Made by a program: the position numbers and the translations under genes
From: Aequorivita aquimaris
Lineage (GTDB): Bacteria; Bacteroidota; Bacteroidia; Flavobacteriales; Flavobacteriaceae
Direction: 5' to 3'
DNA: 64,000 nt
Assembly: GCF_001573155.1 (NCBI RefSeq)
Contig: NZ_JRWG01000004.1
Span: forward strand, 248,001 to 312,000
Notes under the pieces: generated by a model
Databases searched by the model: none
What the model was told of the DNA's origin: nothing
What the model saw: only the letters and a program-made list of their open reading frames with translations
Shown here: piece by piece, positions 34,801 through 42,196 of the stretch
How positions within the stretch are numbered: the first letter of the stretch is position 1
Layout: each line of letters begins with the position of its first letter

Positions 34801-36327
34801 GCCACGACCAATGGGCGTTGCCTGCTTTTCGCCATCCTTTACGCACAGCAAAATGTCGTGGGCGTTGGCGTCTTCCTTCTTTATATAATAGGTGTTGTTG
34901 CAGGCTACGATTTTTACATTGTTGCGCTTTGCCATTTCGATTAGCACGTCGTTTACACGCCTTTCATCTTCCTGATTGTGGCGCATAATCTCAACATATA
35001 AATCCTCGCCGAACTGTTCCTTCCACCATAGCAAAGCTTCCTCAGCTTGGTTTTCGCCGATGTTCAAAATCTTTCCGGGCACTTCGCCGTATAGGCTTCC
35101 CGTTAAAACTATAATGTCCTCTTTGTATTTTTCAACTATATTTTTATCGATTCGCGGTACGTAATAAAAACCCTCGGTGTAAGCGATGGAAGCCATTTTT
35201 GCCAAATTGTGGTAGCCGTTTTTATTTTTGGCCAGCATCACGATTTGGTAGCCGTTGTCTTTATGATTTTTATTTAAATGGTCCTCGCAGACAAAGAATT
35301 CACAGCCAACAATTGCTTTTATGGGTTGTGGGGGATTTTCATCTTCTTCATTTTTCGGCAAATCGGCGAGCGATTTGTTATAATTGGCAACGGCCTGCAC
35401 AAAGTGGAAAGCGCCCATCATATTGCCGGAATCGGTGAGGGCGACGGCGGGCATGTTGTTTTCAACGGCGGCATTTACCAAATCCATCGTGCTGGAAGTG
35501 GATTGCAGAATGGAAAACTGTGAATGATTATGAAGATGAACAAAAGGTGCATCCTCCAGTGTGGCGATGTTCTCCTTTATTTCTTCTGAAGAGATTTCCT
35601 GCGTCTCCGAAGCGGCCTGCATTTGCTTTCGGATACTATCCGAAGCTTTTTTCAGATTTATATGCTCCAGCCCAATCAATTCAATTGGCTGCGGATTTGC
35701 TTCGGAAAAGTTTTCGAAATAATCTGGCTGCACGTCGAGTTCTTCCTTCGTAAAAATCTGGCGGCGCACCAATTCCAAAAAGCAGCGAGTAGTTGCTTCA
35801 ACGTCGGCGGTGGCGTTGTGTGCCTCGGCGAAAGGCTCGTTAAACAAAAACTCGTGAAGCTCAGTAAGAGTGGGCAATTTAAACTTTCCGCCACGCCCGC
35901 CGGGAATTTGGCAAAGCTGGGCGGTGGTTTCGGTACAAGTGTCCAAAACGGGTAATTTGGGCAATGGGTTTTCAATTCCCAATCGGAAAAATTCAGCACC
36001 CATAATGTTTACGTCAAAATCTACATTTTGGCCGACGATGAACTTGGTTTTTGAAAGTGCATCTTGAAATTTTTCAGCGACTTCTTCCAAGGAAATTCCT
36101 TCGGTCGTAGCCAATTCGGTAGAAATTCCATGGATTTTTTCGGCATCAAAAGGGATGTTGAAACCATCTGGTTTTACCAAATAATCCTGATGCTCTATCA
36201 AATTCCCCATAGCATCGTGCAACTGCCACGCAATCTGGATACAGCGTGGCCAATTGTCGCTATCGCTTACGGGCGCGTTGTAGCGTTTGGGAAGACCTGT
36301 GGTTTCTGTATCGAAGATTAAATACAT
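31897..36327 (-). CDS. dnaE: DNA polymerase III alpha subunit with fused DEDDh exonuclease
   Basis: A 1476-residue replicase. Residues 1-195 are an epsilon-type 3'-5' exonuclease (DTETTG at 6-11, QNVDFDVN near 100, HNATADVEATTR near 170). The PHP domain begins near 261 (FVHLHNHSQFS), followed by the polymerase core with GPGRGSAAGS at 664-673 and the catalytic acids in PDIDIDF at 705-711. Later segments (GIHACGVIITPSD, YRPGPMEYIPSF, TYGITVYQEQVM, and a C-terminal OB/tau-binding part) are intact. The proofreading domain fused to DnaE is a normal Bacteroidota feature and makes the protein about 300 residues longer than E. coli DnaE. Confidence 0.96.
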   Translation of the reverse strand: MYLIFDTETTGLPKRYNAPVSDSDNWPRCIQIAWQLHDAMGNLIEHQDYLVKPDGFNIPFDAEKIHGISTELATTEGISLEEVAEKFQDALSKTKFIVGQNVDFDVNIMGAEFFRLGIENPLPKLPVLDTCTETTAQLCQIPGGRGGKFKLPTLTELHEFLFNEPFAEAHNATADVEATTRCFLELVRRQIFTKEELDVQPDYFENFSEANPQPIELIGLEHINLKKASDSIRKQMQAASETQEISSEEIKENIATLEDAPFVHLHNHSQFSILQSTSSTMDLVNAAVENNMPAVALTDSGNMMGAFHFVQAVANYNKSLADLPKNEEDENPPQPIKAIVGCEFFVCEDHLNKNHKDNGYQIVMLAKNKNGYHNLAKMASIAYTEGFYYVPRIDKNIVEKYKEDIIVLTGSLYGEVPGKILNIGENQAEEALLWWKEQFGEDLYVEIMRHNQEDERRVNDVLIEMAKRNNVKIVACNNTYYIKKEDANAHDILLCVKDGEKQATPIGRGRGYRYGLPNQEYYFKSQDEMKALFKDLPEAILNIDEVVSKIQPFSLHRDVLLPNFGIPQEFLNPEDIDGGKRGENAYLRHLTYEGAKKRYPELLEVSYEALTDFEIPENASQRVKEIKQRLDFELEVIANTGYPGYFLIVQDFISEARKMGVSVGPGRGSAAGSAVAYCLGITNICPIKYDLLFERFLNPDRVSMPDIDIDFDDEGRSKVMDYVINKYGSNQVAQIITYGTMAAKSSIRDTARVLDLPLNEADRISKLIPNMTKLNKIFGLSDAELRSRFRSDELPKVNELLNLSEGSDLEAQTINQAKILEGSVRNTGIHACGVIITPSDITDFVPVATAKDSDLYVTQFDNSVVESAGLLKMDFLGLKTLTLIKDTVKLVKHKHNVDLDPDTFPLDDEKTYELFQRGDTVGIFQYESAGMQKYMKELKPTVFADLIAMNALYRPGPMEYIPSFVRRKHGEEEIEYDLPAMEEYLKETYGITVYQEQVMLLSQKLAGFTKGEADVLRKAMGKKQKAVLDKMKPQFVAQAAEKGHDPEKLEKIWKDWEAFASYAFNKSHSTCYAWIAYQTAYLKAHYPAEYMAAVLSNNMSDIKQVTFFMDECKRMGLTVLGPDVNESFHKFTVNDQGAIRFGMGAVKGVGSSAVATIVENRKDGKYKSVFDLAKRIDLRSANKKAFENLALAGGFDSFDTHRAQYLHDDGDGVMFIEKVLRYAAKYQETQNSSQVSLFGDASEVQIPEPEVPPCEEWGTMKKLKQEKEVVGVYISGHPLDDFRIEMESFTNCKVSHFNHLEDYLNKELCFGGVVSDVQHRESKAGKGWAIFTVEDYEDSYDFKIFGEEYLKWRHFLVPNSFIYGRVFVKEGWTNRDTGKKGEPRLQYNSIQLLHDVMETHGKKLTITMPLNDLREGKIDSLKNLVKTHKGEKQLFFVVYENEEKIHLTMPSRKHKINISKELLDELDREQLHYKLN

Positions 36328-36400
36328 TGGGATTGAAGATTTTAGATTGACGATTAACGATTAACGATTGTTGATTTCAGGATTTTGGGTTAAGAGCGTG

Positions 36401-36536
36401 AACACTTAACACTTAACACTTAACACTTAACACTTAACACTTAACACTTAACACTTAACACTTAACACTTAACACTTAACACTTAACACTTAACACTTAA
36501 CACTTAACACTTAACACTTAACACTTAACACTTAAC
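36401..36536. repeat. About 19 copies of the 7-bp unit AACACTT
   Basis: From 36401 to 36536 the sequence is AACACTT repeated head to tail with no interruptions. It lies 74 bp upstream of the dnaE start (minus strand). A low-complexity stretch with three ACGATTA-type repeats (36348-36378) separates it from dnaE. Confidence 0.97.
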
Positions 36537-36608
36537 AGAGGAAGTAAAAATAGAAAAACCAACAGCTTTTGGGAAGTTAAATTATCACGAGTTGTTCACA
36601 ATAAAAAA

Positions 36609-36635
36609 ACCGCTTTCGGAAATTCCGAAAACGGT
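36609..36635 (-). terminator. Terminator after the DUF2383 gene
   Basis: ACCGCTTTCGGA (36609-36620) pairs with TCCGAAAACGGT (36624-36635), with one mismatch; on the minus strand it runs into a T-tract (A-run at 36603-36609). Confidence 0.85.
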
Positions 36636-36659
36636 CTTTTGGTCTTCTTTTTCAAATTA

Positions 36660-37109
36660 TTAGGATACTACGGCTTCAAAGTTTTTGGCACTTTGCCAAG
36701 CGTTTTGAATGGTATCACGCTGCTTGGTCAGGATTTGCTGTGTGGTGGGCGGCAATGTAGTGTCTTTAATCACTTCATTGTACTCTTCAACAGCGGCTTT
36801 TTCACCTTTTTGCACTTCTTCTAAAATGGTTTCTTCGTTATTTGAAGAAAATGCGGTTTCAATATCCATCCAAGTTCGGTGCAGAGCGCCGGTGGTACTT
36901 CCGCCTTTGTCTGGCGTTTCACCGTAGTTTTTGATTTCAGTCTTAATTTCGTGACCGAAGTCATATCTTTTTTGGGCCTGTTCGTTAAAGAATTGCTTCA
37001 GTTTTGTGTTATCCACTTTTTCCGCAGCTTTCTTATAACCCTTCTCGGCGTCATAATTCTTCTCTAACAGTTCATTTAATTTGTTCGACATTTTTTCAGT
37101 AAACTTCAT
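36660..37109 (-). CDS. DUF2383/PA2169 family four-helix-bundle protein
   Basis: A 149-residue, highly charged helical protein with the PA2169 family pattern: LNELLEKNYDAEKGYKKAAE, FFNEQAQKRYDFGHEIKTE, ALHRTWMDIETAF and VQKGEKAAVEEYNEVI. Glu/His residues spaced as in ferritin-like bundles suggest a di-metal site. Members are stress-associated proteins of unknown action; a function in iron handling or stress protection is only inferred. It is monocistronic with its own terminator. Confidence 0.85.
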   Translation of the reverse strand: MKFTEKMSNKLNELLEKNYDAEKGYKKAAEKVDNTKLKQFFNEQAQKRYDFGHEIKTEIKNYGETPDKGGSTTGALHRTWMDIETAFSSNNEETILEEVQKGEKAAVEEYNEVIKDTTLPPTTQQILTKQRDTIQNAWQSAKNFEAVVS

Positions 37110-37300
37110 AATCTCTTTCGTTTTAAATTATACAGTTGTTTTTCTTCATCATAATTACTCCTCTAAAGACAACTGTTCAACTTCATTCGGATATACCCTA
37201 ATATACCATGAATAAAGGGGTTTCAACGAATTATTAACCTAAGTTTAGTGTAAATTAACAAGGTTTAACCTTTGCCGTGAAATATAAGGTAAAATGTTAA
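37110..37300. other. Intergenic region with a short palindrome
   Basis: Between the DUF2383 gene and the lipoprotein gene. AAGGTTTAACCTT (about 37259-37271) is a perfect 13-bp palindrome, a possible operator or terminator remnant. Nothing else is visible. Confidence 0.4.
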
Positions 37301-38095
37301 TTAATAAGTAACATCAAATTGACCCTCGGTGATATCTGTGCGGTTTGTTATAAAGGAAAAAGTACCTTTAATTGATTTTTCAGAAATGTTATGTTCCAAA
37401 ATAGTGACAAGCCCCTCCACAGTATCTTCGGGTCCGGTAACGCCTTGGTATTTGGCGGCAAAACCTCCTCTTGGCAAGGTGTAATCACCAGGTTCAACAT
37501 TAGCTGTAACGGAAATTACAATGGTGGCATTGGCAGTACTTCCGGAAGTTATGATGGTATTTCCTGTATTACGGGAAGAAACGGTTACAGGTATAAATTG
37601 ATTTCCGTCAACCTTTGCGCTAAATAAGCCTGCATTGGTGGGATCTACTATATCTCCGCCTGTATAAGAAACATTATATAAGGTACCTTGAGAAACATAT
37701 ATAGTATCTATACCAGGCAAGAAGGCATTAAAATTAAAAGTTCCCGAAAGTGTTTTATTCGTTTCATTAAGTTCTGAAATAGTTACTACGCCTTCGCCGT
37801 TTGGATTAGTGGTATATATGCTGCCACCCATATCTTCATAAACAGCATAATTAGGACTTCCCTCTCCAATGGTGAAATTACCTTCGCCTAAACGCGAAAG
37901 TTGAATTGTCATGGATTCTTCATCATTAAAGCCTTGTATTGTAAGTGTACCATCTTCATTTAGTGCGGCACGTGCGTCTGTTGATGTATATAACCTGTCA
38001 TCTACTTTAGCTTGGAGGGCAACTTCATTGGTCTGTGTATCTTCGCAAGAAATAAGCGACACTGTAGCTAAAAGAACAAATAGAAACTTTTTCAT
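37301..38095 (-). CDS. Lipoprotein with two DUF6252-like domains
   Basis: A 264-residue lipoprotein (signal MKKFLFVLLATVSLISC, Cys17). The mature part shows two similar ~115-residue units: one from about residue 27 (ALQAKVDDRLYTSTDAR to LYNVSY) and one from about 150 (LFSAKVDGNQFIPVTVSS to QFDVTY), each with a KTLSGTFNF / KSIKGTFSF strand. This matches the DUF6252 pattern of Bacteroidota lipoproteins, here duplicated in tandem. Localisation is the outer-membrane periplasmic or surface side. Function is unknown. The promoter region overlaps that of rpsP on the other strand. Confidence 0.8.
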   Translation of the reverse strand: MKKFLFVLLATVSLISCEDTQTNEVALQAKVDDRLYTSTDARAALNEDGTLTIQGFNDEESMTIQLSRLGEGNFTIGEGSPNYAVYEDMGGSIYTTNPNGEGVVTISELNETNKTLSGTFNFNAFLPGIDTIYVSQGTLYNVSYTGGDIVDPTNAGLFSAKVDGNQFIPVTVSSRNTGNTIITSGSTANATIVISVTANVEPGDYTLPRGGFAAKYQGVTGPEDTVEGLVTILEHNISEKSIKGTFSFITNRTDITEGQFDVTY

Positions 38096-38145
38096 CGGTT
38101 AAGGGGTATTTAGGGATTTTGACAAATGTAAAATAAAAACTTTAA

Positions 38146-38214
38146 TTGGTTGAATTTCAAAAAGAAAATATACTATCTTTGCCGTCCTTAATTATAACCG
38201 GGGTCGGGAACCCC
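38146..38214 (+). promoter_or_regulatory. rpsP promoter and leader hairpin
   Basis: TATCTTTG at 38174-38181 fits the -7 box, with TTG at 38150-38152 about 21 bp upstream as the -33 element. The expected leader (about 45 nt) contains GGGGT-CGGGA-ACCCC (38200-38214), a possible autoregulatory or stabilising hairpin before the S16 start. Confidence 0.7.
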
Positions 38215-38230
38215 AAAAATTAATTTAAAC

Positions 38231-38833
38231 ATGCCTGTAAAAATCAGACTACAAAGACACGGAAAGAAAGGTAAGCCTTATTTCTGGATCATCGCGGCAG
38301 ACAGCCGTTCAAAAAGAGATGGTAAATTCCTTGAAAAAATAGGATCTTACAATCCAACAACAAACCCTGCACAGATTGAACTTGATGTGGACAGCGCTGT
38401 AAAATGGCTTCAAAATGGAGCACAACCTACAGATACTGCCCGTGCTATTCTTTCTTACAAAGGAGCTTTAATGAAAAACCACCTTGCTGGTGGTGTTCGT
38501 AAGGGCGCTTTGACCGAAGAGCAAGCTGAAGCAAAATTCAACGAGTGGTTAGAATCCAAAAAAGGATCAATCGACCATAAGAAAGCGAGTCTTTCTGAGG
38601 CCAAGGAAAAAGCTAAAGCTGAAAAACTTGCTGCCGAAAAAGCCGTAAGTGAGAAGCGCGCTGCTGATGCCGCTGCCGCTGCTGCTGCTGCAGAAGAGGA
38701 AGCAACTGAAGAAGTAGAAGCAACTGCTGAAACTGCGACTGAAGAAGCTCCAGCTACTGAGGCTCAAACTGAAGAAGCAAAGGAAGAAAATCCTGCTGCT
38801 GAAGAAGCCAAAGAAGACGAAAAAGAAGCATAA
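38231..38833 (+). CDS. rpsP: 30S ribosomal protein S16
   Basis: A 200-residue S16: the first ~90 residues (MPVKIRLQRHGKKGKPYFWI, SYNPTTNPAQIELD) are the normal ribosomal domain, which in most bacteria ends near residue 80-90. A ~110-residue extension follows, very rich in Ala, Glu and Lys (EKLAAEKAVSEKRAADAA and long Glu/Ala runs), likely a disordered or coiled tail. Long acidic tails on S16 occur in Bacteroidota, but this one is long. It starts the rpsP-rimM transcript behind a clear promoter. Confidence 0.95.
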   Translation: MPVKIRLQRHGKKGKPYFWIIAADSRSKRDGKFLEKIGSYNPTTNPAQIELDVDSAVKWLQNGAQPTDTARAILSYKGALMKNHLAGGVRKGALTEEQAEAKFNEWLESKKGSIDHKKASLSEAKEKAKAEKLAAEKAVSEKRAADAAAAAAAAEEEATEEVEATAETATEEAPATEAQTEEAKEENPAAEEAKEDEKEA

Positions 38834-38844
38834 ATTTTAAAACG

Positions 38845-39369
38845 ATGCAAAAGGAGAATTGCTTCTACTTGGGCAAAATCGTTAGAAAATACAGCTTTAA
38901 GGGGGAACTGCTCATAAAACTTGATACGGACGAACCCGAACTTTTTACTGAAATGGAATCGGTTTTTGTGGAACAACGCAAAAACCTGATTCCATTTTTT
39001 ATTGAAGAAAGTTCACTTCACAAAAGTGAATTGCTTCGCGTACGCTTTGAAGAGGTAAAAAACGAAGCAGAAGCAGATGCTTTGATTGGCGCACATCTTT
39101 ATCTGCCCTTGGAATTTTTACCAAAACTTACAGGAAACAAATTTTACTTTCACGAAATCATTGGTTTTACCGCCGAAGATGAATCCTTTGGAATAATTGG
39201 GAAAATTACTGGCGTAAACGATACTACTTCACAAGCACTTTTTGAAATTGACCGCAGCGGAAAACAAATATTGATTCCGATGATTGACCATTTCATTAAA
39301 AAAGTGGATCGCGAAAAGAAAACCATTCTTTTGGATGTGCCGGAAGGATTGATAGAAATGTACCTTTAA
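38845..39369 (+). CDS. rimM: Ribosome maturation factor RimM
   Basis: A 174-residue two-domain protein (N-terminal RimM domain with FYLGKIVRKYSFKGELLIKL, then a PRC-barrel with HEIIGFTAED and ILLDVPEGLIEMYL). RimM binds S19 and helps maturation of the 30S head. It begins 11 bp after rpsP, so the two are co-transcribed, the usual arrangement in bacteria. Length is normal. Confidence 0.93.
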   Translation: MQKENCFYLGKIVRKYSFKGELLIKLDTDEPELFTEMESVFVEQRKNLIPFFIEESSLHKSELLRVRFEEVKNEAEADALIGAHLYLPLEFLPKLTGNKFYFHEIIGFTAEDESFGIIGKITGVNDTTSQALFEIDRSGKQILIPMIDHFIKKVDREKKTILLDVPEGLIEMYL

Positions 39370-39476
39370 CAGGAAATTCCAAATTACAAGCACCAAATTC
39401 CAAATAAATTCCAAAAAGTAAATCCCAAATTCCAAAATCTTCAATCAGCAATCGTTAATCGAAAATCTAAAATCCA
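39370..39476. repeat. Low-complexity AAATTCCAAA repeats
   Basis: Between rimM and trmN6 the sequence is a run of AAATTCCAA / AAATCCCAA units ending in a stretch (AATCTTCAATCAGCAATCGTTAATCG) that reads like the reverse complement of the repeats before dnaE. Similar low-complexity tracts also occur around 24770-24830 and 55148-55178. Confidence 0.6.
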
Positions 39477-40187
39477 TTGAAGCCTTTTAAATTCAAGCAA
39501 TTCACTGTTGATCAAGACCGTTGTGCGATGAAGATTGGCACTGACGGTGTTTTGCTCGGGGCTTGGGTTTCCTTAAAAAACAATCCGTTTTCAATTTTGG
39601 ATATTGGCGCTGGCACTGGCATTATCGCTTTGCAATTAGCGCAACGCTCCCATGCCGAAATGATTGACGCTCTTGAAATTGATGAAAACGCCTATGAACA
39701 GTGCGTTGATAATTTTGAAAATTCCCAGTGGGGCGATAGGCTTTTTTGTTACCACGCTTCTTTGGAAGAATTTGTTGAAGAAATTGAGGACAAATACGAC
39801 CTTATTATTTCCAATCCGCCGTTTTACTCCGAAGATTACAAAACTTCAAATGAAATTCGTGACATTGCGCGTTTTAACGATGCGCTTCCTTTTGATGAAT
39901 TGATTGAAAGCGCTTCGCTTTTACTTTCAGACGAGGGGGTTTTTGCGGTTATCATTCCGCGGAAGGAAGAAGAAGATTTCATAAAAATGGCTTCAGAAGT
40001 AAATCTGTTTCCAAATAGGATTTGCAGGGTTCGCGGCACTGAAACTTCCGAAGAAAAAAGAAGTATGCTTGAGTTTTCTTTTGAAAAGATTTCCCCAAAA
40101 ATAGAAAACCTTACCATTGAAACTTCACGCCATAATTATACCGAAGATTACAAAAATCTGGTGCAGGATTTTTACCTGAAAATGTAG
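39477..40187 (+). CDS. tRNA1(Val) (adenine(37)-N6)-methyltransferase
   Basis: A 236-residue class I SAM methyltransferase of the TrmN6/YfiC family. MKIGTDGVLLGAWVSL is the family-specific start, ILDIGAGTGIIALQLAQR is the SAM-binding motif I and the NPPF catalytic tetrad occurs as IISNPPFYSEDY (around residue 116). It modifies A37 of tRNA-Val. No ATG fits; TTG at 39477 is the best start. It lies after rimM, with a low-complexity spacer. Confidence 0.88.
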   Translation: MKPFKFKQFTVDQDRCAMKIGTDGVLLGAWVSLKNNPFSILDIGAGTGIIALQLAQRSHAEMIDALEIDENAYEQCVDNFENSQWGDRLFCYHASLEEFVEEIEDKYDLIISNPPFYSEDYKTSNEIRDIARFNDALPFDELIESASLLLSDEGVFAVIIPRKEEEDFIKMASEVNLFPNRICRVRGTETSEEKRSMLEFSFEKISPKIENLTIETSRHNYTEDYKNLVQDFYLKM

Positions 40188-40207
40188 GTCTTTAAGCTTG
40201 TGATTTC

Positions 40208-40215
40208 TACATTTG
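40208..40215 (+). promoter_or_regulatory. Probable -7 box for the acyl-CoA dehydrogenase gene
   Basis: TACATTTG matches TAnnTTTG and lies 23 bp before the ATG at 40238. No good -33 element is seen, so the call is tentative. Confidence 0.4.
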
Positions 40216-40237
40216 TATTCCTTTTAAATACTTATAG

Positions 40238-41416
40238 ATGAAACCAGATCTTTTCGAAGCTCCCGATTATTACAATCTTGACGAATTACTTTCAGACGAA
40301 CACAAATTGGTACGCCAAGCCGCCCGTGATTGGGTAAAGCGCGACGTATCGCCCATTATAGAGGAATACGCCCAAAAAGCTGAATTCCCAGAACAAATAA
40401 TCAGCGGCCTTGCTGAAATTGGTGCTTTTGGCCCGTACATTCCCGAGGAATATGGCGGTGCCGGACTTGACCAAATTAGCTACGGCTTGATTATGCAGGA
40501 AATTGAGCGCGGTGATAGCGGCGTTCGCAGTACAGCTTCCGTGCAGTCTTCGCTGGTAATGTATCCTATTTACAAATACGGGACCGAGGAACAACGCAAA
40601 AAATATTTGCCAAAACTTGCCTCGGGTGAATGGATGGGCTGTTTCGGCCTGACCGAGCCGGACCACGGCAGCAATCCGGGCGGGATGACCACTAATTTTA
40701 AAGACAAGGGCGACCACTACCTTTTGAATGGCGCCAAAATGTGGATCAGCAATGCTCCCTTCGCACAGGTTGCCATAGTGTGGGCAAAAAACGAAGAAGG
40801 AAGAATCCACGGTTTAATTGTGGAACGCGGGATGGAAGGTTTTTCAACTCCTGAAACGCACAATAAATGGTCACTTCGTGCTTCAGCAACCGGCGAACTA
40901 ATTTTTGACAACGTAAAAGTGCCGAAGGAAAATTTACTTCCGAATAAATCAGGCTTGGGGGCGCCACTTGGCTGCCTTGATTCCGCACGATACGGAATCG
41001 CTTGGGGCGCCATTGGCGCTGCGATGGATTGTTATGACACGGCGCTTCGTTATTCCAAAGAGCGAATGCAATTTGGCAAGCCAATTGGCCAGTTCCAACT
41101 TCAGCAGAAAAAATTGGCGGAAATGATTACCGAGATTACCAAGGCCCAACTTTTAGCTTGGCGTTTGGGCGTTTTGCGAAATGATGGCAAGGCAACTTCC
41201 GCACAAATTTCAATGGCAAAGAGAAATAATGTTGATATGGCAATTAACATAGCCAGAGAAGCAAGACAGATTTTGGGCGGAATGGGCATTACCGGTGAGT
41301 ACAGTATTATGCGCCACTCCATGAACCTTGAAAGCGTTATTACGTATGAAGGAACGCACGATATCCATTTATTAATTACTGGGCTTGATATTACTGGTTT
41401 AAATGCGTTTCAATAA
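40238..41416 (+). CDS. Glutaryl-CoA dehydrogenase-like acyl-CoA dehydrogenase
   Basis: A 392-residue acyl-CoA dehydrogenase with FAD/substrate motifs GCFGLTEPDHGSNPGGM, WISNAPFAQVAIVWA and the C-terminal signature GGMGITGEYSIMRH. The catalytic Glu sits in VITYEGTHDIHLLITG; Tyr-Glu-Gly-Thr-His-Asp-Ile-His is typical of glutaryl-CoA dehydrogenase (GcdH), which oxidises and decarboxylates glutaryl-CoA to crotonyl-CoA in lysine and tryptophan breakdown. Other short-chain acyl-CoA dehydrogenases cannot be ruled out. A saccharopine dehydrogenase-like gene lies at 62664, also in lysine metabolism. Confidence 0.87.
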   Translation: MKPDLFEAPDYYNLDELLSDEHKLVRQAARDWVKRDVSPIIEEYAQKAEFPEQIISGLAEIGAFGPYIPEEYGGAGLDQISYGLIMQEIERGDSGVRSTASVQSSLVMYPIYKYGTEEQRKKYLPKLASGEWMGCFGLTEPDHGSNPGGMTTNFKDKGDHYLLNGAKMWISNAPFAQVAIVWAKNEEGRIHGLIVERGMEGFSTPETHNKWSLRASATGELIFDNVKVPKENLLPNKSGLGAPLGCLDSARYGIAWGAIGAAMDCYDTALRYSKERMQFGKPIGQFQLQQKKLAEMITEITKAQLLAWRLGVLRNDGKATSAQISMAKRNNVDMAINIAREARQILGGMGITGEYSIMRHSMNLESVITYEGTHDIHLLITGLDITGLNAFQ

Positions 41417-42094
41417 ATGAGAAACTTTATTTTTTTTATTATATCTCTGTTTTTGCCGCTTTTAGGCTTTTCGCAGGCAAAAGAGAATGAACAAGTAAGC
41501 TTAGACGCTTTACTGAACGATACCCAATTCAGTAGTGACAATACACAGATGTTTGAATTTATTTGGTGGTTGCCCAGAAAATTTTGGGAAGTTTCTTATG
41601 CACAGGACCCCACTTCTTCTAAAGAAGATTTTATGGAATTAAATGAAATTTTTGAAGATTACGAACTTTTTGGGGTTGTTAAGGGAGAGATTGGTCATTT
41701 TGGGGGAATAACCTATTACCCTGAAGAAGCAATTTTAAAGGAACTAGTAATTAATTATAAAGGGGAAAATTTAATAATTGTACCAAAAGAGGAGATATCA
41801 GCAGATTTTTCAAATTTCTTTATGATAATTCAGCCTATGCTTGGCAATATGCTTGGGCAGATGGGCAACAATATACATTTTGTTCTTTATAAAAGCATTC
41901 GAGGCAACGAAGTGTTACCAGTAGATCCCTTAGGCAGTGGCGTACTAACCATAAAACTAGGTGATTTTGAGCGCACGGTGGATCTTCCATTAAATAGTTT
42001 ATTACTTGAGAAAAAATGTAATGAGGACGGTAAATTATATTCAGGTAAATATATTTTTTGCCCCATCCACGGTAAAAAGTTAGTTAATCAATAA
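41417..42094 (+). CDS. Secreted or periplasmic hypothetical protein
   Basis: A 225-residue protein with a signal peptide (MRNFIFFIISLFLPLLGFSQ). No known domain is recognised. The middle is acidic (LNEIFEDYELFGVVKGEIGHFGG), and the C-terminus contains a CNEDGKLYSGKYIFCPIHGK segment whose Cys-x(13)-Cys-x2-His could bind a metal. Its ATG follows the previous gene's TAA without spacing, so it is co-transcribed and perhaps translationally coupled. A terminator follows. Distinct from its neighbour, it seems envelope-located. Confidence 0.7.
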   Translation: MRNFIFFIISLFLPLLGFSQAKENEQVSLDALLNDTQFSSDNTQMFEFIWWLPRKFWEVSYAQDPTSSKEDFMELNEIFEDYELFGVVKGEIGHFGGITYYPEEAILKELVINYKGENLIIVPKEEISADFSNFFMIIQPMLGNMLGQMGNNIHFVLYKSIRGNEVLPVDPLGSGVLTIKLGDFERTVDLPLNSLLLEKKCNEDGKLYSGKYIFCPIHGKKLVNQ

Positions 42095-42110
42095 AAAAAT
42101 TGATTCTTTG

Positions 42111-42140
42111 AAAAGCTTCTCCACGTGGGAAGCTTTTTTT
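42111..42140 (+). terminator. Terminator after the acyl-CoA dehydrogenase operon
   Basis: AAAAGCTTC and GAAGCTTTT form a 9-bp stem with an internal CCACGTGG tip, then a seven-T tract on the plus strand. Confidence 0.85.
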
Positions 42141-42196
42141 ATTTCCCATTACTGTCGTACTGTTTCAAATTGTATCTTTAAAAAAACAATTGATAA

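Noticed and set aside
36401-36536. A CRISPR-like array
   Set aside because: The unit is 7 bp and lacks spacers; it is a simple tandem repeat, and no cas genes are present.
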